The notes: a model not told the origin generated them from the letters alone. A stretch of 64,000 nt of DNA from Pegea sp. RAD2-039 (GCA_034620365.1 JAQGEQ010000204.1:734637-798636), one strand, 5' to 3'; positions 22,547 through 39,600 are shown, counted from the first letter of the stretch. Made by a program: numbers and translations.

Positions 22547-25500
22547 TCATAATTGTGAGCTATAAGCTTGATTATCCTGTCCAGTAACAACTCCATAACT
22601 ATTTGGTGTTCTCTTTTTTTGCTTTGTAAAAAGAGCAGTTATTTCTGCAATATCTTTACCTTTTGTTTCAGGCACAAATTTGTATGTAAAAACCCAGAAA
22701 GCTGCCAAAAGAGAAGCAAAAATAGCAAAAGTATAGCCGTGTATTTTCTCTTCAATTAGAGGGTATCTGAGTAGTTAAAATATTTATCTTAATTGCTTGT
22801 CCTATTTAGGTATCTAACTTATTAGGGCATTATAATACTTTTATAATATTAGAATGAATAAAGCAAATATAATCACATATTTACTATTTAAGTGTGAAAT
22901 ATTTGCTTCTCTAATTAATTTCATTATGAAACAATTGATCAACCTAAATATAATAATTTCATCTTAAGTTAATTTACTTCAATTTACTGTTAATTGCTCA
23001 ACATCGTTATTGCACAAATTTTATAAATTTAAGTTTAAAAATTTCACTTAAGAAAAAAAATCAATAATCGACTTATAACGCGAAATGACTAAGTTTAAAT
23101 TACGTCTAAGTTATCAATTGTTGAACAGTTTTCATATAAATTTTAATAGTTTATCTCCTCTTATTTCAAAATTTTCGCGATATAGGTAAGTTTATAACTT
23201 TTTTGCAGCTGTAAAGGGTTATTAAATTTTTGATGTTCAAATTTTGTTCAGATATAATGTGATGGTTTTATCGGCAGAAATTATTTTTAAAAACTTACAC
23301 CAGAGCAATTGTAAAATTTCCAAGCCAATTAGTGAGTCCAGCAATACTAACTGCTGCAGGACGAGATGCTTGAGTAAAAAGTTCAGATGTTATGAACCAC
23401 GGTATTGAGCCAGGACCAATTTGAAAGAAGGCCACAAATATCAATACTGGTGCTATTGATAGCCAAGGAGTAATATTTGTAAGGTTTAAAACAACCTAAA
23501 AAGCATTGTAAAAAAATAATAGAATACAGTCTGATGAAGTTTAATATTCTTAAAAATTTAGCAAAGTATTTATAAAATTGTTATAATATTATCAGAATAC
23601 ATAATAATACTTGTTGTACTTCAGATATGTGAAAAACTTACTACAAGAAAAACAGCACAAACTCCCATTCCTGCTAAGCCAGTTAGATGCAAAACACGTC
23701 TTCCCGCTTTTTCAATAAGTAATAAGCTTACTAAAGTCATTACTACATTAACCACACCAATTCCAACTGTTGTCAATCCTCTTAAAACAAAGTGAACTAT
23801 ATAATATAATATATATAATTAATTTTTTAGATAGAAACTTGTATTAAATGTTTCAATGAAATATCCTAGTAAACTAGAAAAATAATTGTTAAATATAATA
23901 CTTATGCGCGAATTGATATAACAAAATGTATGTAAGGTTGCTTATGATTTAATTTTAATAAAAGCTTACGTATACTCTTCAGGTATACCAGCATCTATGA
24001 ACAATCCTGTAGAATAGTAAAAAACTGCTGTTATTCCCGATAATTGCTGAGAAAGTTGCATAATAACTGCGATTAGCAAAGGTTTGCGCAAGTATGAATG
24101 TTTGAATAAGCCCAGAATTGCTAAAAAAATGTTTTTTTGATTTGATTTACGTTTCAATAAAATAATTAAAATCAAGTTTCTCTTACTGGTTTTTGTCAGT
24201 AGTAAATCTTCATTATATTCCTTCTGAATCTCTTCTAGTTCTTCAACGGGATCATAATGAATGCCGCGTAACTTTTTTAGCACGGTTTTTAATTTCTGGG
24301 GGTCTTTTTGATTGAACAAAATATACCTAGATGAAATTTGTTTAATCTAAAGCAAACAAAGTATTGGCTAAAGTATTTAATGTTGTTAAACAAATTTCGT
24401 TTTTGAAATCAGTTTTATTTAATCAATTAGTTAAAGTTTGTTTTATTTTTCTGATCGATTTTTAATAAGTTTTTTAAATAAAAAGAGTGGCATTGAAATA
24501 TTGGTAAGGATCGCTAACGTATATTTATCAAAATAATAAAATTAAAAAAGAAACAATTTTGTAGTTATGATGCCAGTCACTAAATATTTATCTATGAGAA
24601 CTTATCACAAAAAGTATTCAAAAGTTAAATTCATAAATATTCAGTTTCACTTGCTAATAGAATATTGTTTATTAATCTATGCATATGTTTACAATAGTAA
24701 TTCTACTAAGCATAACAAAGTTGCAAAAAATATTTTTCAGTTTATACAAAAAACAACATACACTACCTTGGACTTTCTGAACAAAATGGTAACAAAATGA
24801 TTTGTATCACAACAAATGCTGCTGTTAATCCTAAAAGTAAAGGCCAATATTTTTCTGTGCCCAATACCCATTTAAGGCCTATAACCTGCGAAAGCATTCA
24901 ATAATTTACTGAAAATTTTAAGTTTGATGTATATGGCTTAAATATTTATAAAGAGTAAATAACAAATATTAGTGCTAAGTATTTTATGCTTACATATTAC
25001 TAAATTAATAAGTTTGTGAATAAGTTTATACGACCTTGAAAATAGCTTCAATATTTAGGTAAAGTATTGTTCCGCAATACTTCATAATTATTTATTTTTT
25101 ATGTTATATAGAAGTAACTACTCAGAGAAATATTCTAATATCTGTGAATATACTTTAAAATCAAAACACCAAGATTTGTGTTAAATAAACATTTTGAAAT
25201 TTGTTTGATCAATTCAATTTATAAATTCACCAGCATACCTCTGATATAAGGATTGTTGAGACAACCCCAAGTTGTCCTAAAGTACCAAATATGCCACGAT
25301 ATTTCACAGGAGCTATTTCAGTCAAATACATAGGAGCTATTACCATATTTGCACCACTATTTACACCAATAATAAATCTTCCTAAAAATAATTACATAAT
25401 TCATTCATCAGTTATTTTTGCTAAAACTCTAGTCTAATTATTCAAATATTTTTTAGTCTAAATTTTAAGACTATTCTTACTTTTAGAATACGAATGAGAT

Positions 25501-26201
25501 TTACTTCATGACCTTAGTAAGTATTTACGCTGCTTATGCTCAACAATTTTCACTTTTTAACTTTTTTGGTTAGATTTTCCATTCATACTATACTCTATCT
25601 AACTACGCTAGACTAATTTACCATTTTTATCAAAAATAATGTTCAACACATCTAGAAATAATCTGATATTGGTATCAATAGGAAGAAGAAATTAATTATC
25701 ACAAACACAGAATAAATAATTAACAACTGTAAAAGGCTTGCTATAAAAATGATAAACTTACCAATTACAACCATTTCATAGGAACTTGCAAGCTCACTGA
25801 AACCCATCAGTGCCGCTGCTACTGTAGCTAAAACATTATTATACCAAAAACATTTAATCAGTCCATATCTTTTTGCAAGTGATCCAGTTCCCAGTGATCC
25901 AACCATACCCCCTGCAGCAAATACTGCAACCGTGAACCCCCATAACAAATTTAAGTCACCGCTATCAATATAAGATCCATACCTATAATTAGAAATCAGA
26001 TGTAATAAAGATATAATTTCTAAGAAGCTTGTTATAGTTGTACCTTTCAAAAAAAGTTTCATTAAAGAACTGCTTAATAACTTTTTCTGGGGCATTTATT
26101 ACACCAGTATTGTAGCCAAACTGAAAAGTAGATCCGGTCACAGCCATGACAGTACACAATAGAAGGTGGTTGGTTATTTTTCCATCATGCGTCATTTTCA
26201 T
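22547..26201 (-). CDS. SLC2A: Class I facilitative glucose transporter (GLUT1/3/4-like)
   Basis: A twelve-helix plasma-membrane hexose carrier of the major facilitator superfamily. Nine exons: 26044-26201, 25762-25982, 25239-25381, 24767-24885, 24187-24326, 23970-24120, 23642-23780, 23299-23495 and 22547-22766; 1488 nt, 495 aa, phases all agree. Family motifs in order: [16 protein letters not shown] (TM1), an N-glycosylation site FNET in the first outer loop, [61 protein letters not shown] (the QLS motif of glucose rather than fructose carriers), [47 protein letters not shown] and VPETKGK. Two sugar-contact positions differ from GLUT1: Asn288 is Thr (SGITAV) and Glu380 is Gln (FFQIGPG). The 66-nt intron at 24121-24186 is in frame and stop-free. 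The cytoplasmic tail ends QAYSSQL. Confidence 0.95.
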
Positions 26202-29199
26202 ACAATACTAAACCAATGCTAAATCAAATGTAATAAGCTGAATAAAAAATATTCTGATTGATATAAAACCTAATAATTTAAAGCTTGTTTTGAAATTTTA
26301 GAAGTTATATTTAATTTGGTCCTTACTATGTCAACATTTAACGAAATTCTAAAACTCGTATTTGACTAGAAATGCTTATTTAAACTTTTGCTATTAAGTT
26401 TCTATATGTTCAGCGCTAAATGTAGTTTTTAAAATTAGCCAGCTTATTTTTTCTCAGAAATTAAAGAGCTTTATTGCCAGTCACCACCAACTTAGGCTCA
26501 TTATTTAATGATAATTATCGTAATTCGATAATTAATAAATATTTAGAGTGTGCAATACGTTATGTACAATCAAACTAAGTTAAAATCACAACGTATGTGT
26601 GGATTAAGAGAGTTAACTTCTTTTATACCAAGAAGTATATTAACTAAAATTAAGATATTTTCTGTTGCTACAACTTTACTAAAATAATTTTATTAGCTAA
26701 GCTGACTTTTCCAACAAATTAAAAAACTTCAACAAGTTGCTCATACTGTTTTGACGCTTATAGCTATTTTTTCAGTTAAAAACTACTCTTGTTACACTAA
26801 GCCGCCGACTGAATATAAACTTTTAAAAATCTATAAGCTTACAATAAACTATCTCATCCATTATTAAGATACATTTGTTCTTTCTAAAACTATTCTTTAA
26901 TAGTCAAAATTTTGAATACAAAAAGAGATTAAATAAAAAACAGAATTAAATTAGATAAAAATAGATAAGAGAAACAGATTAAAGACCATTGAAACTTGCT
27001 TGAAAAAGTAAACGTGAAGTACCATCAGTTTTAGTAAACCTTTAATGTTCAAACAAAATTTCTATGACAATATTGTTTAATGATTAATAGTTTAACTACT
27101 ATTATTTAACAAATATTTTTTTTCAAACAAACTTCATTAAATACTTTTAATTAGATATAAATTAAAAACATTATTTCGTCTTGTTACCATAAATAAAAAC
27201 TTTATATTCATTTTTACTGTAAAATTAACTTGAAGCAAACACAGAAGCAGTTTGTAGTAATTTATTTACAGCTAACAAATGTTTGTTTATGATTTACAAT
27301 TATAATTAAACTTCTAGGATTTCGTCTTCTGTTGTAATAATTAAACTGTAAAATTCGAGACGTCCACCTACCACGTAGTTTTAAGCCAATAAAGGAGTTT
27401 AGAAATGAACATTAGGATCACTAAATAAAAAGGCCTTATCTTAAAACCATTTTACTTATCTTACTTGTTTTAATTTGTACCTAGTTTTCCCGCTTTTGTA
27501 TTAAGATTTTTTTATAATCAATATTAGAAAATGCGATAAGTAATGGAAATGCGAAATATATTATAACTATAATTATATATATAGAAATATGGTGATGAAA
27601 AGTTTACAGCAGCCAGGACCAACAAGGATGGACAATGAAACCTTTATACAGAAATCAGTGACTTTTTAGATACCTATGCAGTGAAAAAGGCAAAATAATT
27701 AAATTTATCAAGCACCATTAGAGATCAGAGGTCACAAGAATCAGAAGCGCGGAAAGCTATTAGGAACGTGACAAACGACGTACGAGAAAAAAAAATCGTT
27801 CAAACAGCAAAGATGACCCTGAATATAAGTTGCTGCACAAACAAAGCATATTTTCTTATGTTGCCATGCAGTTCTGGAAATCACAAGATATATGAGTATT
27901 AAATGAAGATAAACATTCTAATAAACTAAAGTTCATATTCACATTAAGATTCCATAAGGAAGAGTTGAATTCTGACTTAGGACGGATCTGTGGTAAGAAG
28001 CTTTAATAATGTCTAAATATTTCTTGTGTTAAGAGGGTTGAGAATTTGATATAAAAATAATGAACAAATTTTGAGTAGTTTGTGAGTTTATTTTAATTCT
28101 TAAGAGATGAAGATTTCCAGATCTTTAATGACCTGATTCTGGAAATATTATTGTCGTCTAAATAAAAATATTATGAGTTAGAGCTTGAAAGTTTATTCAT
28201 TGACACTTGCCGGTGGCCAGCTTGAGTTGTCTCGATTGAAGTCAATAGATCAGTAGAATTTTGTTAATAAACTAAAAGTTTGACTTCAAAACTTATTTTA
28301 GAGGATAATTGATGTGTAAAGTCCTTACGCAGGTGTTTACAAGACTAAAACAGTTTCTTAAAACTAACATCACTCTTAAAAACTTAACTGTATTTTTTAA
28401 GAATTAGCATATTTCTCGTTTCTAATTCATTAAGTCTATACAAGATCTAACTATGTCTGTAAAGGCAAGAGTATGCGTGAATAGTTACAGTTAATGTTAT
28501 TAAATCATCTTCACGCTATTTCTCAAAACAGTCATTTTAATCAATTTCCAGAAATTTGCACTTGACATTTTTGGACTGAAACAAGTTTATTGCTAACGTA
28601 TTCTGCAAATGCTAGTGCTGTTTGGTTCTAATGAAATATTCTTTAAATTCTGTTTTTTAAAGTAAAAAATGAATTTAATAAATTAAATCTTAAAAGTATT
28701 TTTTAATAATTTTGCATGAGTATTAAATAAAAAATAGTTATAGCTTAGGGAAACTACTAAAAGTAATTACTGTTAGTATGATTTTAATTTCTTACTAAAT
28801 GATAATTTTTTGGTTATATGTTTAGTAATCGGCTAAGCAGTTTGTAAATTATATAACGACGATAAATAAATCATTTTTTGAAAGCTTTGTGTTTTTAATT
28901 TTGCATTTGATAGTTTTCTTTCAAACTTTGAAAGTATCAATAAAATATTTTTATCTTTAAGGTGAAAAATCTAACTAAAACTACATATTTATTTATGAAA
29001 ATACTTACATTTTTTTCAATGATTGAGAAAAAATTATATAATTATTTTATAGAAATATATATAATATGTAGTTTAAAATTTGATTAAAAGTAAAGTTTTG
29101 TTAAACAAATTGTTTTATTTTATATATACTGACTAGCTTCTAGGTAAAATAATGTAATGTTTTATAAAATATTGATGTAAGAAAACCACATTTAGTTTT
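26202..29199. other. Divergent intergenic region (SLC2A / NDUFAF7)
   Basis: Three kilobases of AT-rich DNA with both promoters. A slightly less AT-rich stretch at about 27590-27900 and another near 28190-28260 have no readable frame longer than a few tens of codons; they could be decayed elements. Nothing else seen. Confidence 0.4.
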
Positions 29200-31661
<2,462 letters not shown>

Positions 31662-31696
31662 CTATTTATTTATTATCATATTTTTTGATCAATTAT

Positions 31697-31702
31697 AATA
31701 AA
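31697..31702 (+). terminator. Poly(A) signal of NDUFAF7
   Basis: AATAAA 36 bases after the stop codon. Confidence 0.6.
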
Positions 31703-34700
31703 ATAGAATTGAAAATATTGGTATTAAGTTTATATTACGGAAAAAACTTTGAATTCATTTTTTGACTTTTAACGTTTACTTACACGAAGAAATACAGAAT
31801 GTATCAGTTACACATCTCAGTAATTACTCAATTCATCACTTATTCACGAGGTTTAAAATAATTTCATGATTTAATAAGAACATTAATAACACCTAATAAT
31901 CAGAATGTTTAGTGAATATATCAGACAAGAATGAGAGGAACCTCTTTGTAATTTAAATAGAATCAGTTATATATCTACATATTACATTTAACGTTTTATT
32001 ATAAATTTATTTACTGAAATTATTGTTTTCAATATTTTTTGGCAATTTAAACTTCAACGAGTTTTTAAATTTTTGATCAAATTTTGCAATTTCATGCTCA
32101 AAGCCTTTCAATCAAAAGCATGACTGAGGTTTATTCGGAATGGTTCTTTTAAAGTTAATGTCTCACACTAAATGTAGAATAAAAGATAAATGATAATAAT
32201 CAAAAAAATTACTTTATAATAAATATTAAGTTATTTTTAGATCATTTAGTTTCTAAACTAATCAAACAAATTGGTAGCTCTTGTAGATAATATGATTAAA
32301 ATCGATTTAATAGGAACTTTTTACTACTAGTTGATCAAAAATAATGTGTATACAATTGTCATAACTTTAATACAAACTTGCGCATGATTATGGTACCTAG
32401 TAATAAAGCTTTCGTTACCTCTTTTTCTGTGGTAAGTAGTTTTATTAATTTAGCATTATACTAAATTCTGAAATTAGATTGACAATTGAAAAGTGTAAAA
32501 TTGGAATCTTTTAATTTCAAGTAATTAATCAATGTACTTGTTTAAATTACTTTTACAAAAGTTAAAAGCTCCGAAATAAACTTTATAATGTTTTCGGTTC
32601 TATTTCATATATTTAATTAAAAGATCTTAGAACAAAATGTTATTAACCTCAAATTAAAAGTCGATCTAAAAATATTTAAAAACTTTTAGTTTACAAGGCT
32701 TCTAAATGGCTAGATTAAATGACTAAATCTTAGCAGCTTTTCATGAAGCTTGTTAAATAGATTTTTAGTTTAAATTCATAATTACCAGGTTAAATAATAA
32801 CTATATCTAATATTTGCAGTTTTTATGCTTAAACTACTAGAATTATCACAAATAAATATCATATAGTTTGTTAATTAATTCTAGTCCTTAAAAAGGTCAT
32901 TTTCATTCTCAAAATATCAAATTACATCAATGTTAAAATATTTTTTTTGAGAATCTATAAATAAATTGATAAGAAACATTCTGAGATTGCCCAGGTGAGT
33001 TAAATTCACTATTTAGCTTTGCGTATTTATCAGTTATTCTATTTGAAAAACAATTTAGTTTTACTTTATTTTTTACATAAAACTTTTGAACATTTTTTCA
33101 TATAAATATAATAGAAATCATGTTAATGGAAAAAAAAGAACAAATAAATAAAAATGCTTAATCACATTAAAACAAAATTTTCTTTAAAATATTTGCCACA
33201 AAGTAACTTGAAAAGTTTTTCAAAAATTTGTTTATTATTTTCACAATGCAATTAAACCGTTAAATGAGTTTAAGCGAAAAAATTTATTCAAAAAGTTTTT
33301 CATTTTTATTTGGTAATTACTGTTTGTTTACATTTTTACGCATATTTTTATTTCCATTTGATAACTTTGACTATATTATGTGTCTTTGTTTTCTACTACT
33401 GCTTGTTTATTGTTTAAAATCTTCTGCATTTTAAAAAATGGCTTTTGTTAATTCAAACAGCTTAAATATAATGAAACTTACTAAGCTTTGAGATAAAAGG
33501 AGCCAATTAAGCCTATATAGCAGAATGCTAAATGCATTTGCCAAATTAGATTAATAAAGGTATACGTTGTATTGTAAGCATTTTTACAGTCTAAGTAAAG
33601 TAGAAATATAAACAGATAGATTTTATTTAAAGTCGAAAATAGATCATTCTTTGAATTACATTATAGCTGTAAATAAGCTTGAAACCTGTTTTTAATATTT
33701 ATTAGATAAAAAATGTAATTTTTAGTATTAGTAAAAATCTTCCACGCAATAAAATTATAATTTTAATAAAAAATTAAAATAGTTTGATCTTGTGAAGTAC
33801 AAACTTACTTTTAATATTGCATAAACGTTTATTATAAAAAGTGAAAGTATCCTTTTTAAAATAAATTAAATCAAATTTCTTTCCATAACTATTTAGTTAA
33901 ATTGTATACTTTTTACACAAGTTTGAAATACTTCCAATGTAAAGAATATAAGTACTAATGTGACAGTTAAAATTGTCTTAGTGTATTAAATTATACTTAA
34001 AAGTTAGTTTTATTTTATTCTAAAGATCAAATTACAGGAAACAATTTTATTCTAATTTACCAGCAGGTTCTAATCACATTTCTACTTCCCAATTAATTTC
34101 TTTAAATAATTTTTATTAATGTAGATTGTGCAGATAATTTAGAATAAATTTTTATGATCATTTTACATATAAAAACTGCCATATTTATTTTTGATCACAA
34201 ACCGATATTACAGAAACAATTTAATAACTTGAAAGATAACTTCATATCCTTTTTTTTAGTATGATATCAGTTCAATAATATACAACAAATTTGATGATAT
34301 AATTTGGTTAACTTCATCAATAAAAATTTGCATACCACTAAATGAATAAAAAGTAAAATATCGACCACATTATATAGGCAGGTTGATCTACTTTAATTAC
34401 TAATTAACTTCTTAGTTTTATAGAAAAATATCATTATTAGTTTTTTTTTCATTTGAAAATTGAGGTAATGATTAAGAATCACTGTACTCAAGGTTCTCTT
34501 TAAATCCCTTTATTTCTGCTATTTTCAAATTATAATTTCAAAACATTTGTAAAATAGTTAAAGTAGTCAAAAACCTTATTACCATTTTTTCAATTTGCTA
34601 CTTGATGACTAAGTATATATTTAATCTTATGAACCTTGTATAAATAAACACTTACACCCTTACAGTTTTTTTGACCTATTTAAACCAAACTCTTTGATCG

Positions 34701-36629
34701 ATTTAGATGAGATAATCAATGCTAGTCATGAATATACCACAAGAAATGCCTTCAACTCTATTATAATGCAATAAGAGAGTTTGTTATATTTTTGATATAA
34801 ATGTCTTTTAGTGCTTCACATTCATTGTTAATTATACTTTTATGTAATCAAGAAGAATATTTCTAATTATTTGAAGTATGATAAATAACTAAAGAGTACT
34901 TTTATCATGTAATTAGACTTGTCATAAGTTATTAAAAGCGAATTTTTGGTAAGTATGTAATTTTTTCTCAGATCTTTAGTTACATCAATAGTTGCTTTGA
35001 AATAAGACTTGCCTTTTGCTTAATCTAGTAGCAATCATAGTAAGAATTTCTGACTAATTAATAATTTTGCATAATCGAAAATATAAATGAGCTGTTTGAA
35101 GAGTTAATTATAAAATAGTTGAAAGCTTTTACTGTGTCATAGATTGCATTTCGGAATTTTTATGATGAAAACGTTTTTAATAATTCAAAGCAACTATTAC
35201 AGCAAGCTTCAAAAGCTATTGTTGAGATCTTTGATTTTTCAGATACTGGATTAGTTTGTTAAGGCTTTAATGCATAAATGATAAACGTTTCACTACAAAG
35301 TCACTGAGTAGTATTTTTAATCCATCTGAAATATTGTTTTACATTTGGTAGTCTTATTTATACCTTTAAGGCATTATTTAAGTTTTATAGTTTTTGTCTA
35401 AAAAACGTTTTTCAAAAACGCATTCATCAAACTATTTTTTTTATATTAGAGAAAGGCCATTAGCATCTGAAATTTATTCAAAAGTTATTTTTTCAAGAAA
35501 TATTTCTTATTCAATAACCAGAAATTTCGCGTAGTTTAAAAGTTTTAACTTTTAAAACTAATTTTTCATTTTGCACAATAACAAAGTAGCTGGACAACCT
35601 AAAACAAAAATTATATGTTTACACTGCAGATTTATTAAAGTTAATAATTTCAAAAAATGGAACATCTACGTTTAAGATACTGTCTTTACTACGATTTTCC
35701 ATCTTTCTAGTAAGACCTTTAATCCAAAGCAAGCATAGGAATATAAAAATTGTAGCTATCTTATTTTAGCCTGTTCTGTTTTGAGCCATAGAGAAACTGA
35801 TGATTTTCGTGTATTGAAGTTATGCATTTAATAAAGACATGAAAATAAGACGCAGAAGTCAAAAACACAAGAAATATAAAAGCATAAAGAAAAAATGACA
35901 AGTTTTTAAATCTGCTGTGTCATAAACACTGGAAATTGTGAAAAGCCATGTAGAGAAAGATAAAATAAGAAGCTTGCTTTTCAGTCTTCTTTTGACCACC
36001 GTTTCCGGTATGCTAAGGCGAGTGTCTGGTCTCAAACAGGGCTAAGAACAAGTAATTTAACTGCACAGGCTCCAGGAAGTGCTCTTCAACTGATGGAACA
36101 TTTCTGTATGGCTTGACTTTTTTATGGTCTTTTCTACCTGCTCTTGACTCACAAACTTAAAAAGAGTCTACCAACTCAAAACATTTTTCTGGACTTCAAC
36201 GCCAGGCAGCTCATTTCTTCCAAAGGTAAGGTTATTGAAGATTAAAAATATTATAAACTTATATAAGGTTATTGATATTTCTATGCAGCAATCTCGTCTT
36301 ACAATTAAGAATTCAATTGCAAATTCTATTTGCATTAAAAAAATCGACAAATGATGGTTAATTCTTCTAACGAATAAATAAGGTGAACAAACTGTTGACA
36401 AGAATTTTATCTACACTCAGCGGCCAATCTTTGAACGCTGGGATTTGTTTTCACTTTGTAACCAATAGAAGGCTTAGTTTCACCTGATCACTGCAGAACG
36501 AGGTAGCAACAATTAGAACCGAGTCTGGATTAAAATTTTTCATGGCAAGAAATGCTGCTTGATGTTGCTTAGAGTTTGTGGTATTATGAGTAAGTATATG
36601 TATTTGTCCTAGTACTAGCATACATGAGG
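31703..36629. other. Gene-poor convergent spacer including probable nkd 3' UTR
   Basis: Nearly 5 kb without a recognisable exon. The left 4 kb is uniformly AT-rich. About 35940-36629 is less AT-rich and directly follows the nkd stop codon on the minus strand, so it is best read as nkd 3' UTR; an AATAAA on the minus strand at 35631-35636 could end it. Open frames at 36168-36401 and 36451-36633 look noncoding. Confidence 0.45.
35631..35636 (-). terminator. Possible poly(A) signal of the nkd gene
   Basis: AATAAA on the minus strand about 1 kb after the nkd stop codon. Chance occurrence is likely in AT-rich DNA, but it bounds the less AT-rich block. Confidence 0.3.
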
Positions 36630-39600
36630 TCACGAACCTTTCGTTTTATGGTAGTGGTGATGATGATGTACATGTTCATGACAATGTCTTTGCACAACAA
36701 AAGATACTGGCTGAAAACTTTTTGTAGTGTCTATTTCTTTTGTTGGTACTGGTATTGATGCAAACGGTACAGTAGTTACTCCAGGTGTGTTTGGAAATGG
36801 ACATGGAGCCCCTGGGTCAATGGCGTTTGCCCGAAGGTAACCATACTTAGAAGCTGATGGCGTTATAGGCTGTTTATTTTGACAATTTAAATCTACTTTT
36901 GATCGGCATTTAAAGAAAAAAGAATGAAGTTTACTTTTTTCACGATCAATTTTTTCTCGAGTGTTTATTGTAGTTTTATGTAAAGATAAAGTGTTCTGTT
37001 TGACTTGATTCCCTCTTAGTCCTGAAATTACTTCCAAATCACGTTTACTCAAAGGCTGATACATGCGCAACAGTCCTTTTGTCGCGCGTTCCATTGTGGC
37101 TTCATCATCAGTACCGTACTCAGTATCAGTAGAACTTCTTTCAAATTCTGACCAAAAGAGAGGGTAATCTGATTTGGAGGGACTTTGATGTAAGCTGGCA
37201 TCTTCTATCATAAAAGATTGTTTCTGACTTCTTTCGGGCTCTTGCTCCTGCCATTCGCGTAGCCGGGAGTTGACATATTGGTGGAAGTGTTGATTGGAAG
37301 GTGAAACATTTTTTCGCCAAGCTTCTGACATCCTTTTAACGCCGTCACGTGACCTTTGTTTGCACTCACATCCTGTGTTGCTACTTTTGTTGGAACTCTT
37401 TAGGTTAGAAGTAGTGGGTTTTTGTGCCGAGCTACGATCGGTTCTATTGGCTTGTTGACTGTCATTTTTATGGTCAGTGCCGGGTATTTGATGATAATGA
37501 TTTTGACGGTCACGTGACTCATATCGTTTATTTTTTCGCGGTGAGGTTTGTCGAAAATAATCACATGAGAGTTCATCACTGAAAAAGAAGAAACAATTCT
37601 GTCAGAAAGATATAGTCAATGGTTTATTTTTGAATGTAGCTCATTTGACGAACATCTAAATTACTCAAATTTTCTCAAAATATCTTTATCTGATTTCGTT
37701 ATTCCGTTTATTTGATATTTGACAAAGTAAAACTAAAGAATGAAAACTAAAAAGCCAAAAAAATGTTCTATGTGAAAATAGGATGAGACGAAAAGAATAT
37801 TGAAGGAAACCAAATAGAAGAACAAGCTGTAAAACCGATTCTCCTTCATTCGGTGATGAAACCGCAAACATCTCGAGTATTATGTGGTCATTTGTTAGAA
37901 ATCTTAATGGTCTCAAATTATAGTCAACAAAACTTTTTTCGCACAGTTTAAATAAAAAACTAAAAATTTTAAAATAAGATTATTAGAAATCAATTTTATT
38001 TTTGTTACTCTTCTCATAGTTGTTCTTTCTTATAATCCTAATCTTATATAAGCAATTAAAATAACTTAGAACCACTTGTCATAAATTCTTGATTAATCAA
38101 AGAAGATCATACTAAGTCACCTGTTTTCTTTGCATAATGGTGTGGATGATGATGTGGTATTGACCTTTTTCAGTACACATTTTTCTTCAGATGATTCAGG
38201 AAGAAGTGAAAGTCTTAACTTTATCCCAGAAATACAATCTACCGGCAGTTGACCGAGCTCTTTACCTATCAGGCCATATATTGTTGTAGACAGGCGAGCT
38301 ATTAACTAAAAAAAAACAAAAAAAAATATTTCAAACAAAATTATAGCTTTGAAGGGCTGGAGACGTAACAAGTATGTTATTCAGCTTTGTGACTTTGTTT
38401 AAGCTTGTTTATCTAAACCAAATAATAACTATATGCCACTTTCATCCAAGCATAATCTTTTTGTTTTGAAGATGACTGTTTTCTTTACTATTTTTCATCA
38501 GTTAAGAAGATTCTCGGCAAAGTAACCATAAAGCTAAATTATCAAGGAATTTCAAAAAAATAAGTTTACTAAGATATTTTGCTAATTAGTGAAGTTAGCT
38601 TAAGTTAGATTTAGATAAATACAAATTTATTGAGTTTACGAAGCACTATATATCAAAGGAATGACCAATCACTATTATACTTTTTATATCAATATTTATG
38701 ATTTTCAATCAGAACGTATTTCAACAGATCAAGATTTTCCATCATATAAAACATTTATTAAGGATAGTTTTAATAAAAATATACTATGATATAAAACTAT
38801 TTTAAACAATACTCAAGCATTTACTGCTAACAGCTTGTTCTATTGATTGCAGTAAAACACGATTACTGCTTTAAAAGTATCTTTTACAAAATTGAGAGTA
38901 TCAAGAGCAACTTTATAGGTTTTTCAGAATGTTATTTCATTCAAAATAATATCTAATTAGCTTTCAACTGTTAAATAAAACGCGATATGATCAATAGTTA
39001 AGATATTATATGCTTTCAATAAGAACAGGAAGTGGCAAACCTTTTAAAAGATAAATAACCCTTTGTTGTGGAAAATAACTTAGAGCCGCGATAGAGAAAA
39101 ATTTAATTTTTTACTTTTTTAATTTCAACAATTCGTATCTTACACTATTACCTCTTTTCTTGAAATATGAGTTCCCATGTCGCAAAAATTCAAAGTCCAT
39201 TCCGTCTTACACCGTAATGAAGACTTATTGATCGAACTTTCGCTGTTAACTGCAGCACGGGTTATGTTGCTTTCTTCCGGAGGAAGTTCAACTAGAAATA
39301 TTTAAATTGAAATTATATTTCATTTTTTTTCAGTATAGATTTTTGATACGAAGTATTTACGTTATTATTAAAGTAACTGTAAGCCTTTTAAACGCTTTCG
39401 CCCACCAAGTGAAATATTTTTCTATAAAACATAGATTTTTGTCTAAGTGAAGCCGACCAAAGCAAACATGTTAAGTTGAAATATTGACCCAATTAGTTAA
39501 GCCAGTTGCGCTGGTATAAAAATTAAAATTATTACTGTACTGCTAGATGAACACACAAGAAATAATTCAAAGTATTTAATACCATAAATCACAACTGATA

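Noticed and set aside
24567..24800. 77-codon plus-strand open frame
   Set aside because: Lies over an intron and exon of the minus-strand GLUT gene; composition is that of AT-rich intronic DNA.
27590..28000. Less AT-rich segment in the SLC2A/NDUFAF7 spacer
   Set aside because: Checked on both strands for exons; stops interrupt all frames and nothing resembles a known gene or element.
36451..36633. Minus-strand open frame just after the nkd stop codon
   Set aside because: Overlaps the end of the nkd coding exon in another frame and the probable 3' UTR; no domain content.
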